The translations under genes were made by a program, and so were the position numbers. DNA of 64,000 nucleotides, taken from the NCBI GenBank assembly GCA_965222655.1, contig CBDCUP010000019.1, positions 124,001-188,000 on the forward strand, in the 5' to 3' direction. Shown one piece after another: positions 34,584-43,256 of this stretch. Source of the stretch: CAUZIZ01 sp965222655. Its GTDB lineage: Bacteria > Acidobacteriota > UBA6911 > RPQK01 > JAJDTT01. Under the pieces are notes generated by a model. It searched no databases and was not told the DNA's origin. It was given only the letters and a program-made list of their open reading frames with translations. Numbering within the stretch: position 1 is the first letter of the stretch; each line of letters opens with the position of its first letter.

Positions 34584-35582
34584 TCACCACTTCCAGCGTG
34601 ACTTTAGTTCGTCGTTGACCACCGCTCCCTCCGGCCATTGCCCACGGTAGAGCTGGATTATGTTTTCAGCAGATTCGGTGGCCATTCTCTCGACTGAATC
34701 ATCATCCCCGCCTGCGGCGTGGGGAGAAAGCACGACGTTGCTCAGCTTGAACAGGGGATTCCGTGAATCGGGAGGCTCCTGCTCGAACACGTCCAGACCG
34801 GCAGCGCTCAGCTGACCAGACTCGAGTGCATCGTGCAGATCGGATTCTGCTACTAGCGGACCGCGAGCAGTATTGATCAAGACAGCTCCGCGCTTCATTT
34901 TCTCAAACGCATTCCGATCGAACAGGTGGAAGGTCTCGTCGTTCAGGGGACAGTGAAGCGTTACATAGTCGGAGCGAGCCAGAAGGGTGTCCAGATCGAC
35001 CAGCTCGATACTGTGGGCCCGCACGAACTCCAGATCGGGATACTTTTCCGTGGCAATGACGCTCATACTCACGCCTGCCGCACGAAGAGCCATGCTTCGG
35101 CCGATGCGCCCCAACCCCACGATCCCCAGAGTTCTTCCGCGAACCGGCTTTAGAGGTTGCTTGGGCCATTCTCCCTGGCGCACGGCAGCATCCCTCCACA
35201 CAATTCCCTTCGCGACTGCAAGAAGCAGCGTAAGCGCTTGCTCGGCAACCGCTTCATGATTGGCGGTCGGGGTGATGGTCACTGCGATGTTACGTTCGGT
35301 CGCAGCAGGCACGTCTACCCGGTCGAATCCGACTCCGGCTCGAGCGATGACTCGCATTTCCGGCAAAGACGAAAGAACGTTGGCGTTGAAGTTCTCTCCC
35401 CCCGCGATGATGGCCGAGATTCCACTGAGTGCGCTCACGGTCTCTTCGTCACTACACAAACCTGTAACCAACTCGGGATTGGTAGGAGACCGGACCTCAA
35501 AGCCCGCCTCTTCCAGCATCTTCACGTAGGGGCGATCGGGTCGATTTGCCATTTGGCCTGGGCTGATCAATACGATTGACAT
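34584..35582 (-). CDS. D-isomer-specific 2-hydroxyacid dehydrogenase (phosphoglycerate dehydrogenase-like)
   Basis: A 332-residue NAD-dependent enzyme. The nucleotide fold has TLGIVGLGRIGRSMALRAAG (about 152-171). Catalytic residues follow the family: Arg in INTARGPLVAESDLHDAL, Glu in GLDVFEQEPPD and His in SPHAAGGDDDS. No ACT domain is present, so a SerA role is less likely than reduction of a 2-ketoacid. It stands convergent to the PhyH-aldolase pair and may act on a related metabolite. ATG at 35582. Confidence 0.88.
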   Translation of the reverse strand: MSIVLISPGQMANRPDRPYVKMLEEAGFEVRSPTNPELVTGLCSDEETVSALSGISAIIAGGENFNANVLSSLPEMRVIARAGVGFDRVDVPAATERNIAVTITPTANHEAVAEQALTLLLAVAKGIVWRDAAVRQGEWPKQPLKPVRGRTLGIVGLGRIGRSMALRAAGVSMSVIATEKYPDLEFVRAHSIELVDLDTLLARSDYVTLHCPLNDETFHLFDRNAFEKMKRGAVLINTARGPLVAESDLHDALESGQLSAAGLDVFEQEPPDSRNPLFKLSNVVLSPHAAGGDDDSVERMATESAENIIQLYRGQWPEGAVVNDELKSRWKW

Positions 35583-35639
35583 AGTTGGTTCCTGTTTTGG
35601 AAAAAGAGGGAGTCTATCCGACCCCTGACAACGGATCAA

Positions 35640-36066
35640 GGGATTGGGAAGTCAGAGGCCTCTTCCGGCAACGCCGGCGTAGCGGTGGGCTCCAGGCCGC
35701 CGTGCTTCGAGCCAAGAGGCTCGGAAGCGGAAGACTTCGGCCTGGAGACCGAACCCACGTTCGCCAATCGCAGGAACCAAATGAAGCTTCAGGTCTGTCC
35801 CGCCCCCGCTGCGCTGCCCCATTCGAGAACGAAACTTCGGTTACGTCTGCCGTGATTGTCGCTACCGCCAATGACCGAGCCGTGACTGCAAAGGAGCGGT
35901 CCCGATCACCGATCGGGACATGCCATAAAAAAGGAGATGCAATCGGCCACCGTCTGTTTGGTCGGTTGTTTCCGGCATCCGTATGCCGGGACCGCTCCTT
36001 TGCAGTCACGGCTCTGTCATTGGCGACTCTTGGATGATCTCCTACCCAATGAAGTTTCAGCTTAGG
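35640..36066. repeat. two composite repeats in tandem, with GGCC-rich core and a 38-bp-arm hairpin core
   Basis: First core: 35679-35760 (GTAGCGGTGGGCTCCAGGCC with partner CGGCCTGGAGACCGAACCCA). Then the constant flank: ATGAAGCTTCAGG (about 35781) and GCCCCATTCGAGAACGAAAC (about 35816-35835). Second core: arms of about 38 bp at 35867-35904 and 35987-36024, containing GTGACTGCAAAGGAGCGGTC and its complement. The block ends with AATGAAGTTTCAGCTTAG at 36048-36065. No gene in this 495-bp stretch. Confidence 0.85.
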
Positions 36067-36077
36067 TTCAGACAGAG

Positions 36078-36668
36078 CTATAGTTTCTTGCCTACCTTGT
36101 TCTTCCTGGCTCGGTCGCGCAAGCCGCCTTCCTTGTAGAACTCGCCTGGAGGAGCGCCGATGAAGACCCACCAGCAGTCTTCCTTGCCGTTATTGTAGAC
36201 GGAGCGCGGGACATCGGGCGGAAAGCGAAAGGAATCAAAGGCCTTGGCATCTACCACCGTTTCGCCTATCCGGATCTGGGCGGTACCTTGCATCAGAATA
36301 TAGACTTCTTCGGCCTTTTCGTGGGTGTGGTGTCCTACCGACTGGCCGGGCTTGAGATGTCCAATGGAAAAGGCAACGTGCTCGCATTCCAGATGGGGGT
36401 CGTAGGGTCGCAGGTCTCCGTTGAAGCTCTTGGGCCAGGGATGATCCTTGGCTTCGATGACACTGCCGGGAGTGCCCGCCGACTTGATCCATTCCCAACG
36501 GACGCGATTCGACTTCATTGCATGTCCGGCCGCAGCCCCTAGCGCACCCGCTGCCGGAGCATTCCCGGGGGCACCCAGGCCAGTCTTCTGGAAGAGAAGT
36601 AAAAGAGCGGATGCTCCGCCGGCAAGGGTCTTCAAGAAACTTCGTCGCTGGTTCTCAGGTTTCGACAT
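36078..36668 (-). CDS. Tat-exported cupin-domain protein
   Basis: A 196-residue exported protein. The N-terminus has a twin-arginine signal (RRSFLKTLAGGASALLLLF). The cupin motif GHHTHEKAEEVYILMQGTAQ (about 111-130) gives metal-binding His, His and Glu; the second cupin motif includes PPDVPRSVYNNG. Such small cupins bind a metal and often a sugar or aromatic ligand in the periplasm. It is followed on the minus strand by repeat DNA only. Confidence 0.8.
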   Translation of the reverse strand: MSKPENQRRSFLKTLAGGASALLLLFQKTGLGAPGNAPAAGALGAAAGHAMKSNRVRWEWIKSAGTPGSVIEAKDHPWPKSFNGDLRPYDPHLECEHVAFSIGHLKPGQSVGHHTHEKAEEVYILMQGTAQIRIGETVVDAKAFDSFRFPPDVPRSVYNNGKEDCWWVFIGAPPGEFYKEGGLRDRARKNKVGKKL

Positions 36669-36772
36669 AGATACCTCCGGAGATTAGGGTGTCGAGGTCA
36701 ACCTAGGGGGACGGAACTTCGAAAAAGTCTCACTCCTTCGGGGTCCCCGGTTTTCCTCACTCGGACTTCAGG

Positions 36773-37003
36773 TCACAGCGGACGCCCACCCACGTGGACG
36801 CCACCCACTTGTGCTCGCGTCTGCAGATCCTTCCATTGCACCCCTGCCGTCGTTCGGAATCGGTTCCATGCCGGGCCCTGGCTGCGGTGGAGCGGGCAAT
36901 AAATATGGGGCGCAGTTGTGACAGAGAGTGCCGAAACAGCGACAGCCCCAGTTATCTTCAAGAACCCTCGACGGGACGCCTGAGGTTTCACAATTGGGAT
37001 CAT
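36773..37003 (-). pseudogene. Tat signal fragment of a lost exported protein
   Basis: ATG at 37003 encodes a clear twin-arginine leader (ASRRGFLKITGAVAVSALSV). About 40 residues of unrecognisable sequence and a stop follow, with no domain. It looks like the 5' end of an exported enzyme whose body was deleted. Because it is divergent from the Gfo/Idh gene and upstream of the cupin, the original may have belonged to the same exported cluster. Confidence 0.4.
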
Positions 37004-37310
37004 GTTAGCAAATCGATCGTGGAGTCAATAGGGCAAAGTCCGGCACGAGAACAAGTTCCGTTCGCCGCGCTTTTCGGAGAGCAGAGACGTGCGACGTTCA
37101 GACGTGCGACGGATTCGGTGTGTTCGCCTGAAACCGCCCGGTGACCGGGAAGACTGCCTCGGCGCCCACTGTCTGCACTGGACCGCACATATAGCCCATG
37201 GACTGTTTGGGCGGGCGAATGCTGACATGGTCCAAACTCATCTGGACCCCAATTCCCTTGAGCACGGCTGGCGCGGTGTGCCATCATCCACGACAGAAAG
37301 GGGTCGGCTC
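37004..37310. other. 307-bp gap before the Gfo/Idh/MocA gene
   Basis: Divergent promoter region for the Gfo/Idh gene. A direct repeat GACGTGCGAC occurs at about 37086 and 37102. I see no RNA gene, attachment site or clear promoter boxes. A long in-frame extension of the Gfo/Idh frame runs through it but has no similarity to that family. Confidence 0.4.
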
Positions 37311-38702
37311 ATGCCACGACTCGAACGGCGTCATTTCCTCAAGACTTCCTCGGCTTTCCTGGTCGGAACTTCGTTTGCCGGCAGGTCGACCGCCTGGGCG
37401 GGAGCCAACGACCGGATCCGGGTGGCTTTGATTGGTGCCGGGCTTCGGGGACGAGGTCTGATGTATGAGGCCTCTGACCTTGACGACGTCGAAATCTCCG
37501 TCATCTGCGATCCGGACGAAAGGCGGATGGCCGAGAAAGCGGCCGAACTGGAGAAAAAGACCGGAAAGAGGCCGAAAACAGAGCCGGACCTCAGGAGGGT
37601 CTTGGACGATCCCGAGATCGATGTGGTGACCATCGCCAGCTGTGACCACTGGCACGCCCTCGCCACGATCTGGGCCTGCCAGGCGGGCAAGCATGTCTAC
37701 GTGGAGAAGCCGGTCTGCCACAACTTCTTCGAAGGACAGAAGATGCTGGAGGCGGCGCGCAAGTATGACCGTATCGTCCAGACCGGTACTCAGAGACGCT
37801 CCAACGGCTCCTTCCGCAAAGCAGCCCAACTGATTCAAGAGGGCGTCATCGGAGACGTCTATTGGGCTAACTGGGTGTTTCCCAGCCCGCGCGAGCCGAT
37901 CGGCTTCAAGAAGGTCGAACCGGTTCCCTCCTGGCTTCACTGGGATCTGTGGCTGGGACCGGCGAGCCAGCGGCCTTACCATGCCAACCTGGTTCACTAC
38001 AACTGGCAGTGGTTCTGGGACTTTGGCAACGGAGAACTGGCGACCAACGGGGTTCACTTGATGGACATCGCCCGCTGGTGCCTGAATAAGAAGGAGATTC
38101 CTTCCAGAATCCACTCCATCGGTGGTCGCTTCGGACCCGCAGACCAGGCCGAGACTCCCAATGCCCAACGAGCCAACTTCGAGTACGCGGATGGGACTCT
38201 CTTGACCTGCGAATTCCGGAACCTGTACTCGGAGCAGGGTCGCGTACGGCCGCAAAGCCACAATGAACCCAATCCGAAGAGGTGGTGGCTGGAAGAGTGG
38301 TCCTGGGGCTTTTATGGTAGCAAGGGATACATGCATCTCAAGCCTACCCACACCGCAGGTGGTCGCCCGCCTCGTCAGCTGGCGCGGAGTTACGGTTGCG
38401 AGTACCAGATCTTTCTGGGGCGTAACCCGGAGCCAGAGCCGGACAGCGGCATACTCGACCACCTGGACCACTACACCAACTTCATCGAAGCCGTGAGAGC
38501 CGGCAAGCGCGAGATCCTGATGGCAGAATTGGAAGAGGGCGTCATCTCTGCCAGCCTCTGTCTACTGGCCAATATCTCGATGCGGCTGGGACGGGAGGTT
38601 CATTTTGACAGCAGTCGTGGACGGTTTAGAGGAGACCCCGAAGCGGATCGACTGCTGACTCGCGACTACCGCAAGCCTTTTGTGGTTCCGGACAAGGTAT
38701 AA
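37311..38702 (+). CDS. Tat-exported Gfo/Idh/MocA-family oxidoreductase
   Basis: A 463-residue secreted NAD(P)-dependent oxidoreductase. The Tat leader MPRLERRHFLKTSSAF starts at the ATG 37311, preceded by GAAAGGGG. The Rossmann motif VALIGAGLRGRG follows (about 38-49), then CQAGKHVYVEKPVCHNFFEG (catalytic Lys of EKP) and the C-terminal GFO domain with GNGELATNGVHLMDIARWCL. Many such exported paralogs occur in Acidobacteriota, Planctomycetes and Verrucomicrobia. The substrate is probably a sugar or inositol derivative; unknown. Confidence 0.9.
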   Translation: MPRLERRHFLKTSSAFLVGTSFAGRSTAWAGANDRIRVALIGAGLRGRGLMYEASDLDDVEISVICDPDERRMAEKAAELEKKTGKRPKTEPDLRRVLDDPEIDVVTIASCDHWHALATIWACQAGKHVYVEKPVCHNFFEGQKMLEAARKYDRIVQTGTQRRSNGSFRKAAQLIQEGVIGDVYWANWVFPSPREPIGFKKVEPVPSWLHWDLWLGPASQRPYHANLVHYNWQWFWDFGNGELATNGVHLMDIARWCLNKKEIPSRIHSIGGRFGPADQAETPNAQRANFEYADGTLLTCEFRNLYSEQGRVRPQSHNEPNPKRWWLEEWSWGFYGSKGYMHLKPTHTAGGRPPRQLARSYGCEYQIFLGRNPEPEPDSGILDHLDHYTNFIEAVRAGKREILMAELEEGVISASLCLLANISMRLGREVHFDSSRGRFRGDPEADRLLTRDYRKPFVVPDKV

Positions 38703-38865
38703 CCTGCCCCCCCAGCGGTGGCAAGGAGCGCCCGAGTCCTTCGAAATTCGCCTGTTCGATATTCTGCGGTTCAGCATTTATCGGTTGCCCTCTCCAGAGC
38801 AAAGAACAAGGCTGAATCACAAACCGTAGAACACCGAACCTGCGAACTCCGAAGGCGGGGGCAGT

Positions 38866-39085
38866 GGTGAAGTTTCAGCTTAGTCGCGCCCCCAGGAAGC
38901 CCTGGCCCCATTCGAGAAAGAAACTTCCGTCATTTCTAGCTACGAACATCGAGAGCTGAGTGACGCTTGTAGCACGGGCACTCCTGCCCGTCGGTATCCT
39001 CGACGGGCAAGAGTTCCCGTGCTACAGGTCACTGCTCTGTCAGATATTGTTTCCTACACTTTCCCTCTGCCAATGAAGTTTCGGA
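38866..39085. repeat. composite repeat with GGGCACTCCTGCCCG core
   Basis: Begins GTGAAGTTTCAGCTTAG, then GCCCCATTCGAGAAAGAAAC (about 38910-38929). The core hairpin at 38968-39026 pairs TGTAGCACGGGCACTCCTGC with GGGCAAGAGTTCCCGTGCTA. It ends with CCAATGAAGTTTCGGATCAG at about 39070-39089, which overlaps the end of the oxidase gene. It occupies the 383-bp gap after the Gfo/Idh gene. Confidence 0.85.
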
Positions 39086-40336
39086 TCAGTCGAAGCGCTC
39101 TAGCCTCAGCGGGGTCAGATCGCAGGCAGGTTGCTCGTCGGCTACGATCTGTGAGACCAGCTTCCCAGTCATGGGTCCCAGCGACATACCAATCATTCCG
39201 TGACCGCTCGCCACGATCAGGTTTTCCAGCTGCTGGGTGCGTCCGATGATGGGTAACCCGTCCGGGGTAGCGGGCCTCAGCCCTCGCCAGATTTCGACAA
39301 GCTCCATGTTGTCCAGACCAGGCAGGTACTCGCGAGCGGAGCGGGTGATGGCGTCTACCCGGGGACGATTGATCGACAGGTCCAGACCCGCCAACTCCAG
39401 AGTGCCACCGAATCGAAGCATCTCGCCCATCGGCGAGGCAGCGATCTTCTTCTCAAAGAGCATCAGGGGGCGGCCCGGACAGGTGGATGGAGACTTGATC
39501 GTCACGCTGTAGCCCTTGGCCGCCTGGATCGGTATCCTGAGACCCAGCTCCCGCACCAACACTGGAGACCACGCTCCGGCTGCCAGGACCACCTGATCCG
39601 GACGATAGTCGCCTCGAGTCGTTACGACCGTCGAAATCCTCCCGCCGGAGGTTTCCAACCCGAGGACTTCGGTGAAGGTCTTCAGCTTTGCCCCCTGACG
39701 CTCGACGATGCTTGCCAGTTGCTTCACGAAACGATCTGGGATGAGCTGGGCATCCTCGGGATAGTTGATGCCTCCGACAACTGAGGGGAGCAGATTGGGC
39801 TCGAGCGCGTGGACTTCCTCCGCGTTGAGCACTTCGGGGCGTAGGCCGAACTCCCCCAACAGCTCCGCCTCCTTGATCCCCTTCTTCCAGGACGACTCGC
39901 TGTTGAAAATCTGCAACCAACCTCTCTGTTGAAAACCAAAATTGAGATCCTCGCGGGCAGTTAATTCCTGGTACAACTTGAGGCTGCCGCCCTGGAGTTC
40001 GAGAAGGGTTGGAATGGCACGCCGCATGGGTGCTTCCCGGCAGGCGGCACGAAACCTGCGCAGCCAACTCAAGAGCTCGACGTCGAGTCGGGGTTTGATG
40101 TAAAGAGGACTCACCGGGTCCAGCATCCATCTGAGTCCCTGACCCAGCACTCCAGGAGCGGTCAAGGGTACGGAGTGGCTGGGAACCACGAGCCCGGAGT
40201 TGCCGTAAGAACTTCCGGAGCATATATCCTGCTTTTCCACGAGCGTGACTCGCGCCCCTTGCTGTTGCAGGTAGTATGCCGAGCAGACGCCGATGACCCC
40301 ACCACCAATTATGAGAACATCAGCAGCATCTGCCAC
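39086..40336 (-). CDS. D-amino-acid dehydrogenase-like FAD-dependent oxidoreductase
   Basis: A 416-residue DadA/glycine oxidase-type flavoenzyme. The FAD-binding motif DVLIIGGGVIGVCSAYYLQQ lies at the N-terminus. GINYPEDAQLIPDRFVKQLA, VVLAAGAWSPVLVRELGLRI and the C-terminal GLRPATPDGLPIIGRTQQLE and GHGMIGMSLGPMTGKL are family blocks. Start: a GTG at 40336 with GGAGG 9 nt upstream; no ATG suits. It oxidises D-amino acids or N-substituted glycines, probably membrane-linked to the respiratory chain. Confidence 0.88.
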   Translation of the reverse strand: MADAADVLIIGGGVIGVCSAYYLQQQGARVTLVEKQDICSGSSYGNSGLVVPSHSVPLTAPGVLGQGLRWMLDPVSPLYIKPRLDVELLSWLRRFRAACREAPMRRAIPTLLELQGGSLKLYQELTAREDLNFGFQQRGWLQIFNSESSWKKGIKEAELLGEFGLRPEVLNAEEVHALEPNLLPSVVGGINYPEDAQLIPDRFVKQLASIVERQGAKLKTFTEVLGLETSGGRISTVVTTRGDYRPDQVVLAAGAWSPVLVRELGLRIPIQAAKGYSVTIKSPSTCPGRPLMLFEKKIAASPMGEMLRFGGTLELAGLDLSINRPRVDAITRSAREYLPGLDNMELVEIWRGLRPATPDGLPIIGRTQQLENLIVASGHGMIGMSLGPMTGKLVSQIVADEQPACDLTPLRLERFD

Positions 40337-40394
40337 TAGTCGCACCCTCCAAGTGAAAGCACCGACTCTCAAACAGGCCCGATGGGCGTTTCGG

Positions 40395-42035
40395 TTAAGA
40401 GTCCACCGACAGAGCTTTGATCTTTTCGAAGGCGCGTCCCAGCTCGTCCGCTTCGAAGCTTGGCCATTCGACGGGATTACCCGAGCCGTCGATGGCCTCA
40501 ACTCCAGCCCCTTCTTCCAAGACCTCACCAATAACGACCGCAGAAATCCCTGCCTCCCCAATATCTTCGAGAAGCGCCTCGGACGATCCTGGACTGCAGG
40601 TAAGAAGCAGGCTCCCGGAACCGATCAGGCCGAAGGGATGGATATCCAGAAGCCCACAGATCCGCTGCGTCTCCTTGAAGACGGGAATCTGGTCCACCTC
40701 TACTCGAAGCCGATTCCCCCCCGCCGCACTGAGTTCTTGCATAGCTGTGGCCAGTCCTCCTTCAGTCACGTCGTGCATCGCTGAGACGCCAGGAGCAGCG
40801 ATTTTCGCCTCCGCCAGAATGCTGATCCCAGGATCGAAGAGAAACTCCTGGCATCTTCGGATCTCCGATTGGGTCATTCCCAGGGCCATCAACTCCTCGT
40901 CACACTCTCGTGCCAGAACAGAGGTTCCCTCCACAGCCACCCCTTTCGTGAGTAGGATCCGGTCCCCCTTCGCCATCCTCCGCTTATCGATCAGGCCTTC
41001 TCTTTCTACGGTGCCCACCATCTGGCCTACGGCAATCGGCTTGTTGACCGCTTCGGTGATCTCGGTGTGGCCTCCGCAGAGAGTAATCCGAAACTCCCTG
41101 GATACCTGCTGTAGCTCCCGGATCAGGGTGTGAATCTCGGCGGCTGTTGAACCGACGGGAAAGAGAAGGGTCGTCAGTAGCCAGCGGGGAGTAGCCCCGG
41201 AGGTGGCGATGTCGTTGGCGTTGATGGCCAGGGTGTAATAGCCCAGTCGATCCTCGGCGAAAGTAATGGGATCGGACTTGAGAACGATCACCTTTTCGTT
41301 CTCCGGGGGCAGCACGGCCGCCGTGTCCTCACCCATTCCCGGAGCCACCAGCAGCGTCGGATCGTCGAGGGGATGCTCCTGGAGAAACCGATCCAGGAAG
41401 TCGTTGGGCAACTTCCCTGCAGGCAAGGGGCGACGATAGCGAACCAGGTCTTTCAGCTCGGAGAGTTGGTGGATGACATGATCCGGAGCAGACCTGTTGG
41501 AAGCCCCACCATCGCCTCCGTTCGTGAGCAGGACGGTCGGGGCACCCGCCCGCTTGCCAGCGTCGATATCCAGGATGAAGTCTCCGACCACCAGCATCTG
41601 GTCGACCCGCACTTCCATCTTCTCAGCCGCTAGTAGGACGCCTGCCGGACTGGGTTTGGGTTCCACTTCCTCGTCTCGAGAAATCGAGATCTCGAAGTGG
41701 CTCTCCTTGATCCGCCCGAAGTTCCGCAGCGCTCGTTGGATCGACCGGCGACTGTTGCGGCTGATGATCCCCAGAGGAATGTCCAGGGTCCGCAGATAGA
41801 GGATCAAATCCTCTGCTCCTGGGTTGGGCTCCGATCTGGAGGCGGCCTCAAACTCGAACTGGTCGAGCTGGTCGAGTGCCCTTCGCTTGTCAGGTGGAGA
41901 CATCGTCTCCTCGATGAACTCCAGGATGAACTGATCGGCCGGACACCCAATCGATTTTCTAAAGCTGAAAAAGTCCAGGGAATGGGGTCTGGTCAGGGTG
42001 CCATCGAAATCGAATAGTACGGCCTCAACGCGCAT
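40395..42035 (-). CDS. HAD hydrolase fused to PurM/HypE-like AIR synthase-related domain
   Basis: A 546-residue fusion. Residues 1 to about 205 are a HAD phosphatase: motif I VLFDFDGTLT (6-15), motif II in IISRNSRRSI, a Lys in VEPKPSPAGVL and motif IV VVGDFILDIDAG. Residues from about 215 are an ATP-binding AIR-synthase fold like HypE, ThiL and PurM: ANDIATSGATPRWLL, CGGHTEITEAVN and AMHDVTEGGLATAMQELS. The C-terminal Cys tail of HypE is missing, so it does not make hydrogenase cyano ligands. I do not know a characterised enzyme with this order. It is followed 58 bp later by the D-amino-acid oxidase gene. Confidence 0.85.
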   Translation of the reverse strand: MRVEAVLFDFDGTLTRPHSLDFFSFRKSIGCPADQFILEFIEETMSPPDKRRALDQLDQFEFEAASRSEPNPGAEDLILYLRTLDIPLGIISRNSRRSIQRALRNFGRIKESHFEISISRDEEVEPKPSPAGVLLAAEKMEVRVDQMLVVGDFILDIDAGKRAGAPTVLLTNGGDGGASNRSAPDHVIHQLSELKDLVRYRRPLPAGKLPNDFLDRFLQEHPLDDPTLLVAPGMGEDTAAVLPPENEKVIVLKSDPITFAEDRLGYYTLAINANDIATSGATPRWLLTTLLFPVGSTAAEIHTLIRELQQVSREFRITLCGGHTEITEAVNKPIAVGQMVGTVEREGLIDKRRMAKGDRILLTKGVAVEGTSVLARECDEELMALGMTQSEIRRCQEFLFDPGISILAEAKIAAPGVSAMHDVTEGGLATAMQELSAAGGNRLRVEVDQIPVFKETQRICGLLDIHPFGLIGSGSLLLTCSPGSSEALLEDIGEAGISAVVIGEVLEEGAGVEAIDGSGNPVEWPSFEADELGRAFEKIKALSVDS

Positions 42036-42041
42036 GCTGCA

Positions 42042-43256
42042 CTAGACCAACTGATCAAAGTCAAGGACCGACTCGATCCTGCGGGCTGCTGCCAGGAGAT
42101 CCCGGCCCCGCAGCATCGGTGCGGCTAGTTGGACCCCAAGAGGCAAGCCTCGCTGGGACAAACGGAGCGGGAGGGTTACTGTCGGATACCCGGTATGCGT
42201 CCAGATCAGACTGAAACGCGGATCGCCCGTGGTATCGATTCCGGCCGGTGCTGGTCCGGCTGCAGAAGGCGTCAGCAGCAGGTCGAAATCACCGAACAGT
42301 TTATCGATTGCTTGTCTCAGCCGCAGCCGGTAGGAATCTATGCGGGCGAGTTCGTCTGCCGAGACTCGCAGCCCATCCAGGATCAGATTCCGTAGCTTGG
42401 GCGGATAGGCTTCACCATAGCGCGCATAGAACTCCTTGTGCGAGGTCACCGCCTCGGCTGAAATCAGGGAGGAGTGGTTTGCATAGGCCTCTGCCGTCAG
42501 GGCCGGCAAATGGCAGCGCTCGGCCTGAAAACCGGCTCCAGCCAGCCTCTCATAGAGCTCCTGGAGAGCATGCTGCATTTCGTCCTCAGGCGGGGACGTA
42601 AAGAGGTCCTCCACGAAACCCAGTCGGACTTTGGAGGGTGGTGCTGACACGGGCTCGCTTTCCAAAGCCGAAAAGACCTGCTGCATATCCTCGACGCCAC
42701 GCGTAAAAAACCCCAGGGTATCGACGCTTGGTGAAAACGGAAATACGCCTTGAGTGGAGAGGCGCCCATAAGTCGGTTTGAAACCCACGACCCCACAAAA
42801 GCTGGCAGGACGATTGACGGAAGCAACCGTCTGACTGCCAATCGCCACCCGGACCATACCGCAAGCAACCGCCGCTGCCGAACCACTGCTGGAGCCACCG
42901 GGAGTGTGCTCCAGATTCCAGGGATTCCGGGTGGGCCCTGGGTCCAGATAGGCGAAAGTTGTGGTAACCGTCTTGCTGAGAAGGAACGCTCCCAAATCAA
43001 GAAAACGATCGACAACATCGGCGTTGCCGGACGCTGCTGCGGCAGGAACAAAATCGGCGTTGCAGCGGGTCGGCTGGCCCGCCACATCGATGATGTCCTT
43101 GACTCCGAGGGCCCAGCCACTGAGAGGGCCAGACGACGCCCCTTCAAGATTCTTGCGCGCCCTTGCTTCGTCCCAACCCACCAGGGCGTTGACCCGCGGT
43201 TCCATTGCGGCAATCTGCTCCAGGTGGTCTTCGAGTCTCGGTGGATTGTTCATCAC
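42042..43256 (-). CDS. amidase-signature hydrolase
   Basis: A 404-residue amidase. The Ser-cisSer-Lys triad lies in GWALGVKDIIDVAG (Lys), TPGGSSSGSAAAVACGM (cis-Ser) and AIGSQTVASVNRPASFCG (nucleophile Ser); GVVGFKPTYGRLS follows. The usual TGGS before the nucleophile reads TVAS here, a change that may affect activity. Shorter than GatA and without a GatB partner, so an amide-cleaving enzyme of unknown substrate is more likely. It overlaps the GNAT gene by 4 bp, so the two are co-translated. Confidence 0.85.
   Translation of the reverse strand: MMNNPPRLEDHLEQIAAMEPRVNALVGWDEARARKNLEGASSGPLSGWALGVKDIIDVAGQPTRCNADFVPAAAASGNADVVDRFLDLGAFLLSKTVTTTFAYLDPGPTRNPWNLEHTPGGSSSGSAAAVACGMVRVAIGSQTVASVNRPASFCGVVGFKPTYGRLSTQGVFPFSPSVDTLGFFTRGVEDMQQVFSALESEPVSAPPSKVRLGFVEDLFTSPPEDEMQHALQELYERLAGAGFQAERCHLPALTAEAYANHSSLISAEAVTSHKEFYARYGEAYPPKLRNLILDGLRVSADELARIDSYRLRLRQAIDKLFGDFDLLLTPSAAGPAPAGIDTTGDPRFSLIWTHTGYPTVTLPLRLSQRGLPLGVQLAAPMLRGRDLLAAARRIESVLDFDQLV

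Noticed and set aside
37284..38471. A 395-codon open frame antisense to the Gfo/Idh gene
   Set aside because: Shadow frame of a well-supported gene with biased codon composition; no domain.
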